NCBI RefSeq assembly: GCF_900636535.1
Contig: NZ_LR134289.1
Location: 4,923,501 to 4,987,500 of the forward strand
Source of the DNA: Chryseobacterium gleum
GTDB lineage: Bacteria; Bacteroidota; Bacteroidia; Flavobacteriales; Weeksellaceae
Length of the DNA stretch: 64,000 nucleotides
Direction: 5' to 3'
Shown here: piece after piece, positions 54,341-63,642 of the stretch
Layout: each line of letters begins with the position of its first letter
Position numbering within the stretch: position 1 is the first letter of the stretch
Notes under the pieces: model-generated
Seen by the model: the letters and a program-made list of their open reading frames with translations, nothing else
Told to the model about the DNA's origin: nothing
Database searches by the model: none
Program-made: the position numbers and the translations under genes

Positions 54341-55042
54341 ATGAAAATAGCATTAGTTGGTTACGGTAAAATGGGTAAGATTATTGATGAGATCGCGCAG
54401 AAGAGAGGTCATGAAGTAGTTGCCCGTCTGAAGGAAACCCCAACTTCTGAAAATCTTAATAATCCGGATGTTGTGATCGAATTTTCACTACCGGAAGTAG
54501 CTTTTGAAAACATCAAAGCTTGTCTTGAAAACAAAATACCTGTGATCTGCGGAACTACAGGGTGGCTTGAGAAAAAAGCTGAAATTGAAAAATTAGCTGT
54601 GGATAATGATACAGCTTTCTTATACGGTTCCAATTTTAGTTTGGGAGTCAACCTGTTTTTTGCTCTGAACGAAAAGCTTGCAGATCTGATGAAGAATGTA
54701 GATGAATACTCTTGTCAGTTGGAAGAAATTCACCACATCCATAAAAAAGATGCACCAAGTGGAACTGCAATTTCCATCGCGGAGGGGATTATTCAAAACA
54801 ACCCGAAATTTGATGCCTGGAAGCTGGAAGAAACAGAAGGTAAGCAGCTTGGCATCTTTGCAATACGTGAAGATGAGGTTCCGGGAACCCACAGTGTATA
54901 TTACAGAAGTGAAGTGGATGAAATCGAGATCAAGCATACCGCGTTCAACAGAAACGGTTTTGCATTGGGAGCTGTGGTAGCTGCTGAATGGATTAAAGAT
55001 AAAAAAGGAAACTTCGGAATGAAAGACGTTTTGGGACTTTAA
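54341..55042 (+). CDS. dapB: 4-hydroxy-tetrahydrodipicolinate reductase
   Basis: From ATG 54341 the 233-aa enzyme starts MKIALVGYGKMGKIID, the Rossmann GxGxxG-like NAD(P)H site. A longer frame from 54314 adds a non-conserved basic piece. The signature HHIHKKDAPSGTA near 137 holds the catalytic His and Lys residues. It reduces dihydrodipicolinate precursors in the lysine and diaminopimelate pathway, needed for peptidoglycan. Confidence 0.94.
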   Translation: MKIALVGYGKMGKIIDEIAQKRGHEVVARLKETPTSENLNNPDVVIEFSLPEVAFENIKACLENKIPVICGTTGWLEKKAEIEKLAVDNDTAFLYGSNFSLGVNLFFALNEKLADLMKNVDEYSCQLEEIHHIHKKDAPSGTAISIAEGIIQNNPKFDAWKLEETEGKQLGIFAIREDEVPGTHSVYYRSEVDEIEIKHTAFNRNGFALGAVVAAEWIKDKKGNFGMKDVLGL

Positions 55043-55074
55043 TTTGTAACAAATTCTGTAAATTGCAGACCAAT

Positions 55075-55152
55075 AAGACAGAAAATGATGAGTGAATAGT
55101 AAACAGCGGACTGCTTTTATCATTTATTACTCATCATTTATCATTTATATCA
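55075..55152. repeat. Intergenic cassette rich in TCAT words
   Basis: The spacer before lepB holds TGATGAGTGAATAG and then TCATTTATTACTCATCATT with TATCATTTATATC. It resembles the spacer at 22635-22730, in parts in inverted form. Confidence 0.45.
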
Positions 55153-55174
55153 TAAGAATAGGCACAAAAAATTT

Positions 55175-56821
55175 ATGAATTATTTTTTAACTTATACAGT
55201 ATATGTCCTCATACTATCCGTATTGATGGGGATTTCATCTTGGAAACTGTTCAAGAAAATGGGGTACAGCCCTTTATTTGCTTTTATCCCTTTTTACAAC
55301 TATTTCATTATTCTTAAAGAAACAAAACATCCGAAATGGTGGGCAATCCTGTCCTATCTTCCGATAGTAGGGCCAATCATGATGTCTGTTTTCCACCTTT
55401 ACTTGGTGAAAAAGTTTGGGAAAACACTTTTCAAAGATCAGATTCTTACGGTGATCCTGCCGTTTATTTACATGGCAGTAATCAACTATTCCAAAGATGT
55501 AGAGTTAGAAGATGAAAATGCAAATGACCTGTTCCTTACAGATGAAGAGAAAAATGATAAGAAGAAAGATACATTCATTGGTTCTATTACCTTTGCTGTA
55601 GTTTTTGCTACCATCATCCACGTTTTTGTAACTCAGCCTTTCGGAATTCCAACAGGATCAATGGAAAGAACATTATTGGTAGGTGACTTCCTTTTTGTAA
55701 ACAAATGGAGCTACGGATACAGACTTCCGATGCGCCCGGTAGCAATACCTTTCCTTCAGGGAACCATTATGGATACAGGGCAGAAAGGGAACCCGAAAGA
55801 TGATCCGAAATCTTACGTAGATGCTGTAAAGCTTCCTTATACAAGAATTTTACAATTCAACAAGCCGCAGAAAAATGATGTGGTGGTTTTCAACTATCCT
55901 CAGGATTCTGTACATACAGCGATCGACAGAAAAGATCCTTATGTAAAAAGATGTGTGGCAACAGCAGGAGATACTTTCGAAATGAGAGCCGGAAGACTTT
56001 TCGTTAATGGAAAACCGGAAACCGTTTTGGGAGACCAGGAAGTACAGCACAGATATATTGTAACTACGGATGCACAATTGGATATCCCTACTTTATATAA
56101 AGCTTATGGATTTTTACCGGTTCAGGAAGTACAGCAAAATAATGGAGGTTTCCTTTATGGGTTCCAGGGTTTAACGGATAAAATTGCTAAAGAAATTAAA
56201 GAACTTCCTCACGTTATTGATATGAAGGAAGAAATTTCACCTAAGGGAGAAGCAGCAGTATATTACAGAGACGAAGCGAAAACTAAAATTGATACAACCC
56301 AATCTATCTTCCCGATCAACAAACCTTGGAATCAGGATTGGTATGGCCCGGTTAGAATCCCTAAAAAAGGAGATGTGGTTGCCATCAATCAGGAAACCCT
56401 TCCAATGTATCAGTGGATCATTTCTGAGTACGAGCATAACAGCCTGGAAAAAAAGAACGGAAAAATTTTCATCAACGGAAAAGAAGCCAGTCAATATACC
56501 ATTCAGCAGGATTATTATATGATGATCGGGGACAACAGAGATGCATCACTGGATGCCAGATTCTTTGGTTTCGTTCCTGAAGAAAATATCGTTGGAAAAC
56601 CAATGTTTACTTGGATGAGCCTTCAGGGTGCATTTGCGGACAACAGTTCTACTTATCAGGCACCATTCAAAATCCGTTGGGAAAGAATGTTTAAAGCAAC
56701 CAATACAGGAGAAGCTAATAAAACCTCTTACTGGTGGATTGCAGCTATGATTCTGATTCTGTTCTTCGGATGGGAGTATTTCATGAAATTGTTCAGAAAG
56801 AAAAAAACTGAAGACGATTAA
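55175..56821 (+). CDS. lepB: Signal peptidase I
   Basis: The 548-aa protein is the long Bacteroidota form. The N-terminal region has several membrane segments (residues about 1-105). A further helix follows near 135. The catalytic serine is S162 in PTGSMERTLLVGD and the general-base lysine is K258 in DPYVKRCVATAGD. A large insertion (about 280-400) precedes GDNRDASLDARFFGFVPEENIVG near 454, split over the conserved domain E. A C-terminal helix and basic tail end it. It removes signal peptides on the periplasmic face. Confidence 0.93.
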   Translation: MNYFLTYTVYVLILSVLMGISSWKLFKKMGYSPLFAFIPFYNYFIILKETKHPKWWAILSYLPIVGPIMMSVFHLYLVKKFGKTLFKDQILTVILPFIYMAVINYSKDVELEDENANDLFLTDEEKNDKKKDTFIGSITFAVVFATIIHVFVTQPFGIPTGSMERTLLVGDFLFVNKWSYGYRLPMRPVAIPFLQGTIMDTGQKGNPKDDPKSYVDAVKLPYTRILQFNKPQKNDVVVFNYPQDSVHTAIDRKDPYVKRCVATAGDTFEMRAGRLFVNGKPETVLGDQEVQHRYIVTTDAQLDIPTLYKAYGFLPVQEVQQNNGGFLYGFQGLTDKIAKEIKELPHVIDMKEEISPKGEAAVYYRDEAKTKIDTTQSIFPINKPWNQDWYGPVRIPKKGDVVAINQETLPMYQWIISEYEHNSLEKKNGKIFINGKEASQYTIQQDYYMMIGDNRDASLDARFFGFVPEENIVGKPMFTWMSLQGAFADNSSTYQAPFKIRWERMFKATNTGEANKTSYWWIAAMILILFFGWEYFMKLFRKKKTEDD

Positions 56822-56846
56822 TAGAAAAATTAAACTTAAAATAGAA

Positions 56847-56878
56847 TGAAGTATTTGAAAAAATACTTCATTTTTGCA
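56847..56878 (+). terminator. Terminator after lepB
   Basis: GAAGTATTT pairs with AAATACTTC, followed by ATTTTTG. It is weaker in G/C than others here and ends just before the next start codon. Confidence 0.55.
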
Positions 56879-56880
56879 TT

Positions 56881-57504
56881 ATGAATATGACGAATGTATT
56901 ATTGCCGGCATTTTATATGCCCCCAATCTCATGGTTCTCAGTGTTTTTGAATCCTGAGAATGAAATTGTATTTGAACAGTTTGAAAACTTTCCGAAGCAG
57001 ACTTACAGAAACCGTGCGAATATCTATGGAGCGAACGGAAAATTGTCATTAATAATTCCTATCCATCATAACGGGAAAAGAGAATTTAAAGATATTGAAA
57101 TCTCTTACCGCGAAGACTGGAGAACACTTCACTGGAAATCTATCAAAACAGCGTACCAGAGTTCCCCTTATTTTGAGTACTATGAAGATAAGTTCAGAAA
57201 AATATTTGACCTTAAAGAAAAGTTCCTTCTTGATTTTAACCTTAAAGGTATAGAAGTCATCCAACAGATACTGAAAACGGAAAAGGCACACTCTTTGAAT
57301 GAAGAATATATCAAAAATCCTGAAAGCATCAATTTCAGGGAAAAGTTTTCGGCAAAACTTCCTTCAGAATTTCAGATGGAAGAATATTACCAGACATTTT
57401 CTGATAAATTCGGATTTTTGGAAGACCTGTCGGTTCTTGACCTGATTTGTAATAAAGGCCCGGAATCACTGGTGTATATTAAAAATATAAAACAACAATA
57501 TTAG
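56881..57504 (+). CDS. WbqC family protein
   Basis: The 207-aa protein matches the WbqC-like family: LLPAFYMPPISWFSVFLNPENE near the start, ENFPKQTYRNRANIYGANGKLSLIIPI in two parts, and HWKSIKTAYQSSPYFEYYEDKF. Members occur in O-antigen and surface-glycan clusters, with unknown activity. It has no signal peptide. It lies just after lepB's terminator-like hairpin and ends at 57504. Confidence 0.88.
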   Translation: MNMTNVLLPAFYMPPISWFSVFLNPENEIVFEQFENFPKQTYRNRANIYGANGKLSLIIPIHHNGKREFKDIEISYREDWRTLHWKSIKTAYQSSPYFEYYEDKFRKIFDLKEKFLLDFNLKGIEVIQQILKTEKAHSLNEEYIKNPESINFREKFSAKLPSEFQMEEYYQTFSDKFGFLEDLSVLDLICNKGPESLVYIKNIKQQY

Positions 57505-57589
57505 GTTACAATCGCTGTTGATAAGCTTTCAGGCATAAACAGATGATAATGGCGATTGGCATATCTCTTAAAAAATTAAATATCAACAT

Positions 57590-59272
57590 ATGAAAAAGGT
57601 ATTATTAGCTGCAGTTTTTTTAGCAGGTTTTAGTTTCTCTTTTGCACAGGAATCTAAAGCTAAAAGTATTGATCCCAACGAAGATAAAGATCTGATGACA
57701 TGGTATCATAAAGATTTTGCAACTTCAAAAGTATATGGAATAAATACAGCAAATGCTTATAAATACTTGGAATCTAAAGGGCTGAAGCCTAAAACCGTAG
57801 TGGTGGGAGTACTGGACAGTGGAGTACAGGTAGATCACCCCGGATTGGTAAAAAACCTATGGTCCAACCCTAATGAAGTCCCGGGAAACGATAAAGATGA
57901 CGATGGAAACGGATACATCGATGATGTACACGGATGGAACTTCATAGGAGGTAAAAACGGTGATATTGATATCGATAATATGGAAGTAACAAGGGTTGTT
58001 GCCAAATATAAGCCTATCTTCGAAGGAGATGACTCTGCAAAGAATAAAGCCAACCAGGCCAAGATGAAGGATGAGTTTGATATGTATATGAAGGCCAAAG
58101 ACATGTTTAATAAGAAAAGTGTAGAGGCGCAGCAGAACTTCAGGACTTATTCGATGCTGAACGAATTGATTCCTAATATGGTAAAGTTACTGAACGGTAA
58201 GCCTGTAACCGCTGAAACCATTGCGTCCATCAAAGCACCTACAGATCAAAGAGATGCCATTGCATTGGATTTCTTAGGTCAGATTTCGCAAAGCCCGGAA
58301 TTCAAAGGAAAGTCAGCTGCAGAGTTTGAAAAAAAGATGAAGGAGGAAATGAAGGAAGCTATTGATCATTTTGCTCCTGCTGCAAAACAATATGACCTTT
58401 CATATGATCCGAGAAAGGAAATTGTAGGAGATAACTATGACGACTATTCTGAAAAAAATTATGGTAACAACCATTACGAAGGACCGGATGCGGAACACGG
58501 GACTCACGTTGCAGGAATTATTGCAGGACTTCCGCAGGGAAAAGAAGTCCAGTATGGTGTTGCTTCAAAAGTAGCCAAGATCATGTCTGTAAGAACCGTG
58601 CCGAATGGAGACGAAAGAGATAAAGATGTTGCCAATGCTATCAGATATGCAGTGGATAACGGTGCGAAAGTCTTAAATATGAGCTTTGGTAAGCCTGTTT
58701 CACCAGGTAAAAATGTCGTTTGGGATGCTTTTAAATATGCTGAAGATAGAGGCGTGCTTTTAGTAAAGGCAGCAGGTAATGAAAATGAGGATGTTGCAGA
58801 GCATCTGGCATATCCTACTAATTTTAAAAACGTTACTGATGAAAAACCATTCGTGAGCAACGTCCTTGTAGTAGGAGCAAGCACCAATAAAAATAATGCA
58901 CTGAGAGCTGATTTCTCCAATTACAATAAAAAAATGGTGAATGTTTTCGCTCCCGGGGAAGAAATTTATTCTACCGTTCCTAAGAATGAATACAAATACC
59001 TTCAGGGAACTTCTATGGCTTCTCCTGTAGTCGCCGGAGCAGCAGCTGTTTTATTGGCTTATATGCCGGAGCTGAAGCCGTACCAGATTATTGAGGCACT
59101 TGTGAAAAGCAGCAATCCGAGTACTGCAAACGGATTTGCAGAGCAATCACAGGCTGGCGGAGTTATCGATCTGAAAAAAGCTGCGGAATATGCTTATACT
59201 AATTTCTATAACGGCAAGAAATCAGGCAGTACCAAGCCTTCGAAATCCGTAAAAAAGGCTGTTAAAAAATAA
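57590..59272 (+). CDS. S8 family (subtilisin-like) serine protease
   Basis: The 560-aa protein has a signal peptide (MKKVLLAAVFLAGFSFSFAQ) and the catalytic triad D76 in VLDSGVQVDHPG, H306 in EHGTHVAGI and S475 in GTSMASPVVAGAA. An unusually large insertion of about 200 residues separates Asp and His and is rich in helical, charged sequence. The C-terminus ends in a Lys-rich tail rather than a T9SS sorting domain. It is probably a periplasmic or exported protease. Confidence 0.92.
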   Translation: MKKVLLAAVFLAGFSFSFAQESKAKSIDPNEDKDLMTWYHKDFATSKVYGINTANAYKYLESKGLKPKTVVVGVLDSGVQVDHPGLVKNLWSNPNEVPGNDKDDDGNGYIDDVHGWNFIGGKNGDIDIDNMEVTRVVAKYKPIFEGDDSAKNKANQAKMKDEFDMYMKAKDMFNKKSVEAQQNFRTYSMLNELIPNMVKLLNGKPVTAETIASIKAPTDQRDAIALDFLGQISQSPEFKGKSAAEFEKKMKEEMKEAIDHFAPAAKQYDLSYDPRKEIVGDNYDDYSEKNYGNNHYEGPDAEHGTHVAGIIAGLPQGKEVQYGVASKVAKIMSVRTVPNGDERDKDVANAIRYAVDNGAKVLNMSFGKPVSPGKNVVWDAFKYAEDRGVLLVKAAGNENEDVAEHLAYPTNFKNVTDEKPFVSNVLVVGASTNKNNALRADFSNYNKKMVNVFAPGEEIYSTVPKNEYKYLQGTSMASPVVAGAAAVLLAYMPELKPYQIIEALVKSSNPSTANGFAEQSQAGGVIDLKKAAEYAYTNFYNGKKSGSTKPSKSVKKAVKK

Positions 59273-59302
59273 TTTATCTTCCTGTGTTTAAGGAGAAACC
59301 AT

Positions 59303-59338
59303 AAAGAGTCCGAATTTTTTCGGACTTTTTATTTTTTA
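59303..59338 (+). terminator. Terminator after the S8 protease gene
   Basis: AGTCCGAA and TTCGGACT form a stem with A/T flanks and a T-rich run, 31 bases past the stop. Confidence 0.85.
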
Positions 59339-59396
59339 TTTTAAATTTTGGCACGGTTTTTTGTAACTTTATAGTAACAAAATAATAAACAACAAA

Positions 59397-59888
59397 ATGA
59401 AAAAGTTACTACTTGCAGGGATGTTGGGAACATCACTTTTTGCAGTTTCGTGTTCCTCTGTTAATAAAGCAGCTACATCTCAAAATCAAAGAGCAGATTT
59501 CCTGAAAATGAAAGGAGACTGGCAGATTGTGAGCATAGATTACGATAAAGGGTATAAAATTAAACCTTTTGACGAAGGTGCAGACGCACAGTGCTTCGTA
59601 GGAAGTCACTGGAGATTGATTCCTAATAACTGGACAGGAGCTTATACTTTAAACGGTGGTGGAAATTGCCCGGCAATTACACAGCCTATCAAATTTGAAG
59701 TAAAAGACGGTAACACGTTTATGTTTAAAAAAATTGCTTCAGGTACAAAAGCAAAACAAAATACAGTAGGTTACAGCCTTACTTTGACTAATCAGTCAAC
59801 AGATCAGTTTTCACTTGAGCAAGATGTTCCTTTTGAAGGAAGTAATGTAAAAGTAGTTTACAACTTCCAGAGAACTGGAATGAAATAA
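59397..59888 (+). CDS. Lipocalin-like lipoprotein
   Basis: The 163-aa product has a lipoprotein signal ending FAVSC. It starts with LKMKGDWQIVSIDYDKGYKIKPF, where GDW is the lipocalin N-terminal motif. The rest is a series of strands (FVGSHWRLIPNNWTGAYTL, FEVKDGNTFMFKK, YSLTLTNQST). It is likely a small envelope beta-barrel that binds a ligand. It precedes the OmpA lipoprotein by 26 bases and may be cotranscribed. Confidence 0.85.
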   Translation: MKKLLLAGMLGTSLFAVSCSSVNKAATSQNQRADFLKMKGDWQIVSIDYDKGYKIKPFDEGADAQCFVGSHWRLIPNNWTGAYTLNGGGNCPAITQPIKFEVKDGNTFMFKKIASGTKAKQNTVGYSLTLTNQSTDQFSLEQDVPFEGSNVKVVYNFQRTGMK

Positions 59889-59914
59889 TTTATCAACATA
59901 AAAGATCAGAAAAA

Positions 59915-60604
59915 ATGAAATTTACAAAAACATACGTAGGAGCCCTTTTCTTGTCATCAGCATTATTATTAACGAGCTGTGAAGCGGTTCAGAATTCAAA
60001 TCACCAACAAAGAGGTACCGCAGTAGGTGTTGCATCAGGAGCAGTACTGGGAGGTATCCTTGGTAACAATGTAGGTAAAGGAGGAAACGGAGCCATAGGA
60101 GCAGTATTGGGAGGTATTATCGGTGGTGTTGCAGGTAATGTTATCGGTAACAAAATGGATAAGCAGGCTAGAGATATTAAAGAAACTTTACCAGGTGCTC
60201 AGGTAGAAAGAGTAGGAGACGGTATTAAAGTAACCATGAATGAAAGTATTGTTAACTTTGCTTTCGACTCTTCAAACCTTACTTCTGTTGCACAGACCAA
60301 CCTTGATAAATTAGCTGAAGTATTGGCTAATAACCCGGATACTAATATCAATATCTACGGTCACACAGACAGCAAAGGTTCGGATGATTACAACCTTAAG
60401 CTTTCTCAAAGAAGAGCTGATGCTGTAAAAGCATATTTAACAGGGAAAGGAATTGCATCAAGCAGAATGTTTACAAAAGGTGAAGGTGAAGCAATGCCTG
60501 TAGCAAGCAATGATACAGAAGAAGGAAGAGCTAAAAACAGAAGAGTAGAGTTTGCTATTACAGCTAATGAAAAAATGATTAATGATGCCAAACAAGGGCA
60601 ATAG
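59915..60604 (+). CDS. OmpA family lipoprotein
   Basis: The 229-aa protein has a lipoprotein signal ending LLTSC. A glycine-zipper region with VGVASGAVLGGILGNNVGKGG spans about 35-80. The OmpA C-terminal domain follows, with NFAFDSSNLTSVAQTNLDKL near 110, IYGHTDSKGSDDYN near 147 and LSQRRADAVKAYL, plus EEGRAKNRRVEF near the end. It anchors the outer membrane to peptidoglycan. It shares an operon with the lipocalin gene. Confidence 0.94.
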   Translation: MKFTKTYVGALFLSSALLLTSCEAVQNSNHQQRGTAVGVASGAVLGGILGNNVGKGGNGAIGAVLGGIIGGVAGNVIGNKMDKQARDIKETLPGAQVERVGDGIKVTMNESIVNFAFDSSNLTSVAQTNLDKLAEVLANNPDTNINIYGHTDSKGSDDYNLKLSQRRADAVKAYLTGKGIASSRMFTKGEGEAMPVASNDTEEGRAKNRRVEFAITANEKMINDAKQGQ

Positions 60605-60630
60605 TTAATTTAATATATAAATATTTTCGT

Positions 60631-60658
60631 AAAAGACCGCCCCGGCGGTTTTTTTTGT
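60631..60658 (+). terminator. Terminator after the OmpA gene
   Basis: AAAGACCGCC and GGCGGTTTTT form a stem with a very short loop, followed by T residues, 27 bases past the stop. Confidence 0.85.
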
Positions 60659-60686
60659 ATTTTTATGCTAGCAATTTTGAATTTAT

Positions 60687-60694
60687 TATTTTTG
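60687..60694 (+). promoter_or_regulatory. -7 box (TATTTTTG) of the UbiA operon
   Basis: The box matches TAnnTTTG and lies 17 bases before the start codon of the UbiA gene. A proper upstream TTTG at 19-21 bases is not visible. Confidence 0.45.
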
Positions 60695-60711
60695 TATTTG
60701 AAATAACATAA

Positions 60712-61599
60712 ATGAAGAAATATTTAAAGCTGCTCCGTGTGGAGCAATGGGTGAAAAACCTTTTTGTATTTGTCCCTCTGTTTTTTTCAGGTAATATTAC
60801 CAATATGGATCTGCTTGTTAAGAGCATTTTTGCCTTCTTAATATTTTCCCTTGCGGCCAGTGTTGTATATATCCTGAATGATTATAATGATATTGAAGCA
60901 GACAAAAAGCACCCTGAAAAAAGGAGAAGACCGCTGGCTAGCGGAGCTATTTCAAAATCAAAAGCGATAGGCATTCTTATAGGCCTTATCATTGCTGATA
61001 TCGGTCTTGTATTCTTCACGCAACTTTATTTCCATGAAATACTTTGGAAGTTTGCAACCATCATCGGATTTTATGTGGTAATGAATCTTGCCTATACATT
61101 CAGGCTTAAGCATGTACCTATTATTGATATTTTTATTATTGCCATAGGATTTGTATTACGGGTTCTGGCAGGTGGTTACATTACTGGAATCAGTATTTCG
61201 CAATGGGCGATTCTTTTGACATTTGTATTGGCGTTGGTACTGGCAATCGGGAAAAGAAGAGGTGAACTTATCAATGCTCAGGTTTCAGGAAAAACAAGAA
61301 AGGCATTGGATGGCTATAACGTGCAGTTTGCAGATATTGCCTTATCCATTTCTATTACGCTGGCCATAGTATGCTACCTGATGTTTACCCTGTCTCCGGA
61401 AGTTCAGGAAAGATTTCATGAAAGAGTTTTTTATACAGTAATTTTCGTAGTGTTCGCATTGTTAAGATATCTTCAGCAGACGCTTGTTTACAACAGAACG
61501 GAGTCTCCTACAAAAATTGTTTACAGAGACCGTTATATACAGGTTACTTTATTACTTTGGGTAGTTGCATTTTTAATTCAAATTTATTTTAAGAAATGA
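60712..61599 (+). CDS. UbiA-family polyprenyl-phosphate phosphoribosyltransferase
   Basis: The 295-aa membrane protein begins MKKYLKLLRVEQWVKNLFVF and has about eight helices. The UbiA motif NDYNDIEADKKHPEKRRRP (near 55-73) with its Asp-rich site closely follows that of decaprenyl-phosphate phosphoribosyltransferases. A second conserved segment is YTFRLKHVPIIDIF. These enzymes move phosphoribose from PRPP to polyprenyl phosphate at the inner membrane. The stop overlaps the next start by 4 bases (ATGA). Homogentisate or menaquinone prenyltransferases are less likely in this context. Confidence 0.87.
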   Translation: MKKYLKLLRVEQWVKNLFVFVPLFFSGNITNMDLLVKSIFAFLIFSLAASVVYILNDYNDIEADKKHPEKRRRPLASGAISKSKAIGILIGLIIADIGLVFFTQLYFHEILWKFATIIGFYVVMNLAYTFRLKHVPIIDIFIIAIGFVLRVLAGGYITGISISQWAILLTFVLALVLAIGKRRGELINAQVSGKTRKALDGYNVQFADIALSISITLAIVCYLMFTLSPEVQERFHERVFYTVIFVVFALLRYLQQTLVYNRTESPTKIVYRDRYIQVTLLLWVVAFLIQIYFKK

Positions 61600-62915
61600 A
61601 GCCTAATTTCACACAGAAAGTTACGAACTGGGGAAATTTCCCGGTAGTAGAGAAAGAAATGAGATCTGAGGACAGTTTCAAAAAAATAAAAGAATTTGTA
61701 CTCAGCCACAACGAGATTATTGCAAGAGGAAACGGAAGATGTTATGGTGATGCTTCACTGGGAGAATCCATATTTTCAACGAAGAAATTAAATAAATTCA
61801 TCAGCTTTGACCGTTTAAACGGTGTAATAGAGTGTGAATCCGGAGTGCTTCTTTCAGATGTGCTGGAAATAGCTGTTCCGCAAGGATACTTTCTTTATGT
61901 TACTCCCGGGACAAAATTTGTATCAGTAGGAGGTGCTATTGCTTCAGATGTTCACGGGAAAAATCATCACGCGGAAGGATGCTTTTCAGAATATGTCATT
62001 GAATTTAAACTTATGACCGAGAATGGTGAAATTATTACCTGTTCCCGGGAAGAAAATTCAGACAGATTCTGGTCAACCATTGGTGGGATGGGACTTACGG
62101 GAATTATTCTTACCGCAAAATTTAAACTTAAAAATATAGAATCTGCTTATATCCGTCAGGAAAGCATAAAAGCAGACAACCTGGATGAAATATTCAGACT
62201 GTTTGACGAAAGTGAAAACTGGACCTATACCGTTGCATGGATTGACTGTCTTCAGAAAGGAAAAAATATTGGCAGAAGTATCCTGATGAGAGGAGAGCAT
62301 GCTTTCCAGCATGAACTTCCACAGAACTTTTCAAAAACTCCTTTGAGGCTGAAGAAGAAATTTTCTCCTACAGTTCCGTTTTATTTTCCGGGGTTTGTAT
62401 TGAATGCGCTTACTGTAAAAATTTTCAACTGGCTGTATTATAAAAAGCAATCTAAAAAAGAAGTAAAAAACTTCATCGATTACGAGACATTTTTCTACCC
62501 TTTGGATGCAATCAATGACTGGAATAAAATCTATGGAAAATCCGGTTTTATCCAGTATCAGATGGTAATCCCTAAAGAAACAGGAAAAGAGGGAATGAAA
62601 AGAATCCTTGAAACAATTGCTAAAAGTGGAAACGGATCTTTCTTAGCTGTGTTAAAACTTTTTGGGAAAAATAATCCACAGGCTTACAACTCATTCCCTG
62701 TAGAAGGGTATACATTGGCGCTGGATTTTAAAGTCAATTCAAAGTTGAAAAAGCTGGTAGATCAGCTGGATGCTATTGTTCAGGAGTTCGGAGGAAGGAT
62801 TTACCTTACCAAAGACAGTATGAGCAGATCATCGCTAACAAGTTACCTCAAAAATATTCAAAACCCTAAATTTGTGTCATTACAGCACAAAAGAATCATA
62901 AATAATAACTCATAA
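61596..62915 (+). CDS. FAD-dependent oxidase, DprE1-like
   Basis: The 439-aa protein has the FAD-binding PP-loop IIARGNGRCYGDASLGES near 40 and the cofactor-binding GTKFVSVGGAIASDVHGKNHH near 106, typical of DprE1-like oxidases. GMGLTGIILTAKF follows near 164. In mycobacteria DprE1 oxidises C2 of polyprenyl-phosphoribose and, with DprE2, yields the arabinose form. The gene lies between the UbiA and SDR genes, as in that pathway. It overlaps both neighbours by a few bases. Confidence 0.87.
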   Translation: MKPNFTQKVTNWGNFPVVEKEMRSEDSFKKIKEFVLSHNEIIARGNGRCYGDASLGESIFSTKKLNKFISFDRLNGVIECESGVLLSDVLEIAVPQGYFLYVTPGTKFVSVGGAIASDVHGKNHHAEGCFSEYVIEFKLMTENGEIITCSREENSDRFWSTIGGMGLTGIILTAKFKLKNIESAYIRQESIKADNLDEIFRLFDESENWTYTVAWIDCLQKGKNIGRSILMRGEHAFQHELPQNFSKTPLRLKKKFSPTVPFYFPGFVLNALTVKIFNWLYYKKQSKKEVKNFIDYETFFYPLDAINDWNKIYGKSGFIQYQMVIPKETGKEGMKRILETIAKSGNGSFLAVLKLFGKNNPQAYNSFPVEGYTLALDFKVNSKLKKLVDQLDAIVQEFGGRIYLTKDSMSRSSLTSYLKNIQNPKFVSLQHKRIINNNS

Positions 62916-63640
62916 TGATAGTTCTGGGAAGTACATCCGAAGTGGCACAGGCTTTTGTGGAAAAAGCACTTCAGGAAGGAGAAAAGTTTGAAAAAATTTA
63001 TCTTTTTACCTCAAATAAAGAAACTACAGAGCGTTTTGCAAGACATATTGATGTAAAGTTTCTGCAGCAGGCAGAAGTCATTGATCTGGATCTGACAAAA
63101 GAAATTGATTACAACAGATTCGATCATATCAATTCAAATGTATTATTTTGTGCCGTAGGATATTTAGGGGAAGGAACAGAAGAAGGATTGTATGATAACA
63201 GGAATACAGAACGTATCATTGAAATCAATTATTCAAAACTGATTCCTGTAATGAATTATTTTGCCCATAAATTTGAAAGCAGAAGATCAGGAACAATCAT
63301 TGGCCTTTCATCAGTAGCTGGTGATAGAGGGAGGCAGAGCAACTTTATCTATGGGAGTGCAAAAGCTGCCTTCACCGCTTATCTGAGTGGTTTGAGAAAT
63401 TATCTTTTTGATAAAAAAGTTCATGTGCTTACAATAAAGCCCGGGTTTATGGCAACCAAGATGACAGAAGGTCTGCCTTTGAATCCTAAATTGACAGCGA
63501 CGCCAAAACAGGCAGCTGCCTGTATTTATAAAGCCTTCAAAAAGGAGAAAAATGTGGCATATGTTTTGCCGGTTTGGAGTATTATTATGATGATTATCAG
63601 GAATATCCCTGAGTTTATATTCAAAAAATTAAAGCTTTAA
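62915..63640 (+). CDS. Short-chain dehydrogenase, DprE2-like
   Basis: The 241-aa protein starts MIVLGSTSEVAQAFVEKAL, an SDR nucleotide-binding end. The catalytic serine and YxxxK lie in GLSSVAGDRGRQSNFIYGSAK. A C-terminal hydrophobic stretch (VWSIIMMIIRNIPEFIF) may touch the membrane. It is expected to reduce the keto intermediate made by the DprE1-like enzyme. Start and previous stop share one base (TAATG). Confidence 0.87.
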   Translation: MIVLGSTSEVAQAFVEKALQEGEKFEKIYLFTSNKETTERFARHIDVKFLQQAEVIDLDLTKEIDYNRFDHINSNVLFCAVGYLGEGTEEGLYDNRNTERIIEINYSKLIPVMNYFAHKFESRRSGTIIGLSSVAGDRGRQSNFIYGSAKAAFTAYLSGLRNYLFDKKVHVLTIKPGFMATKMTEGLPLNPKLTATPKQAAACIYKAFKKEKNVAYVLPVWSIIMMIIRNIPEFIFKKLKL

Positions 63641-63642
63641 AA

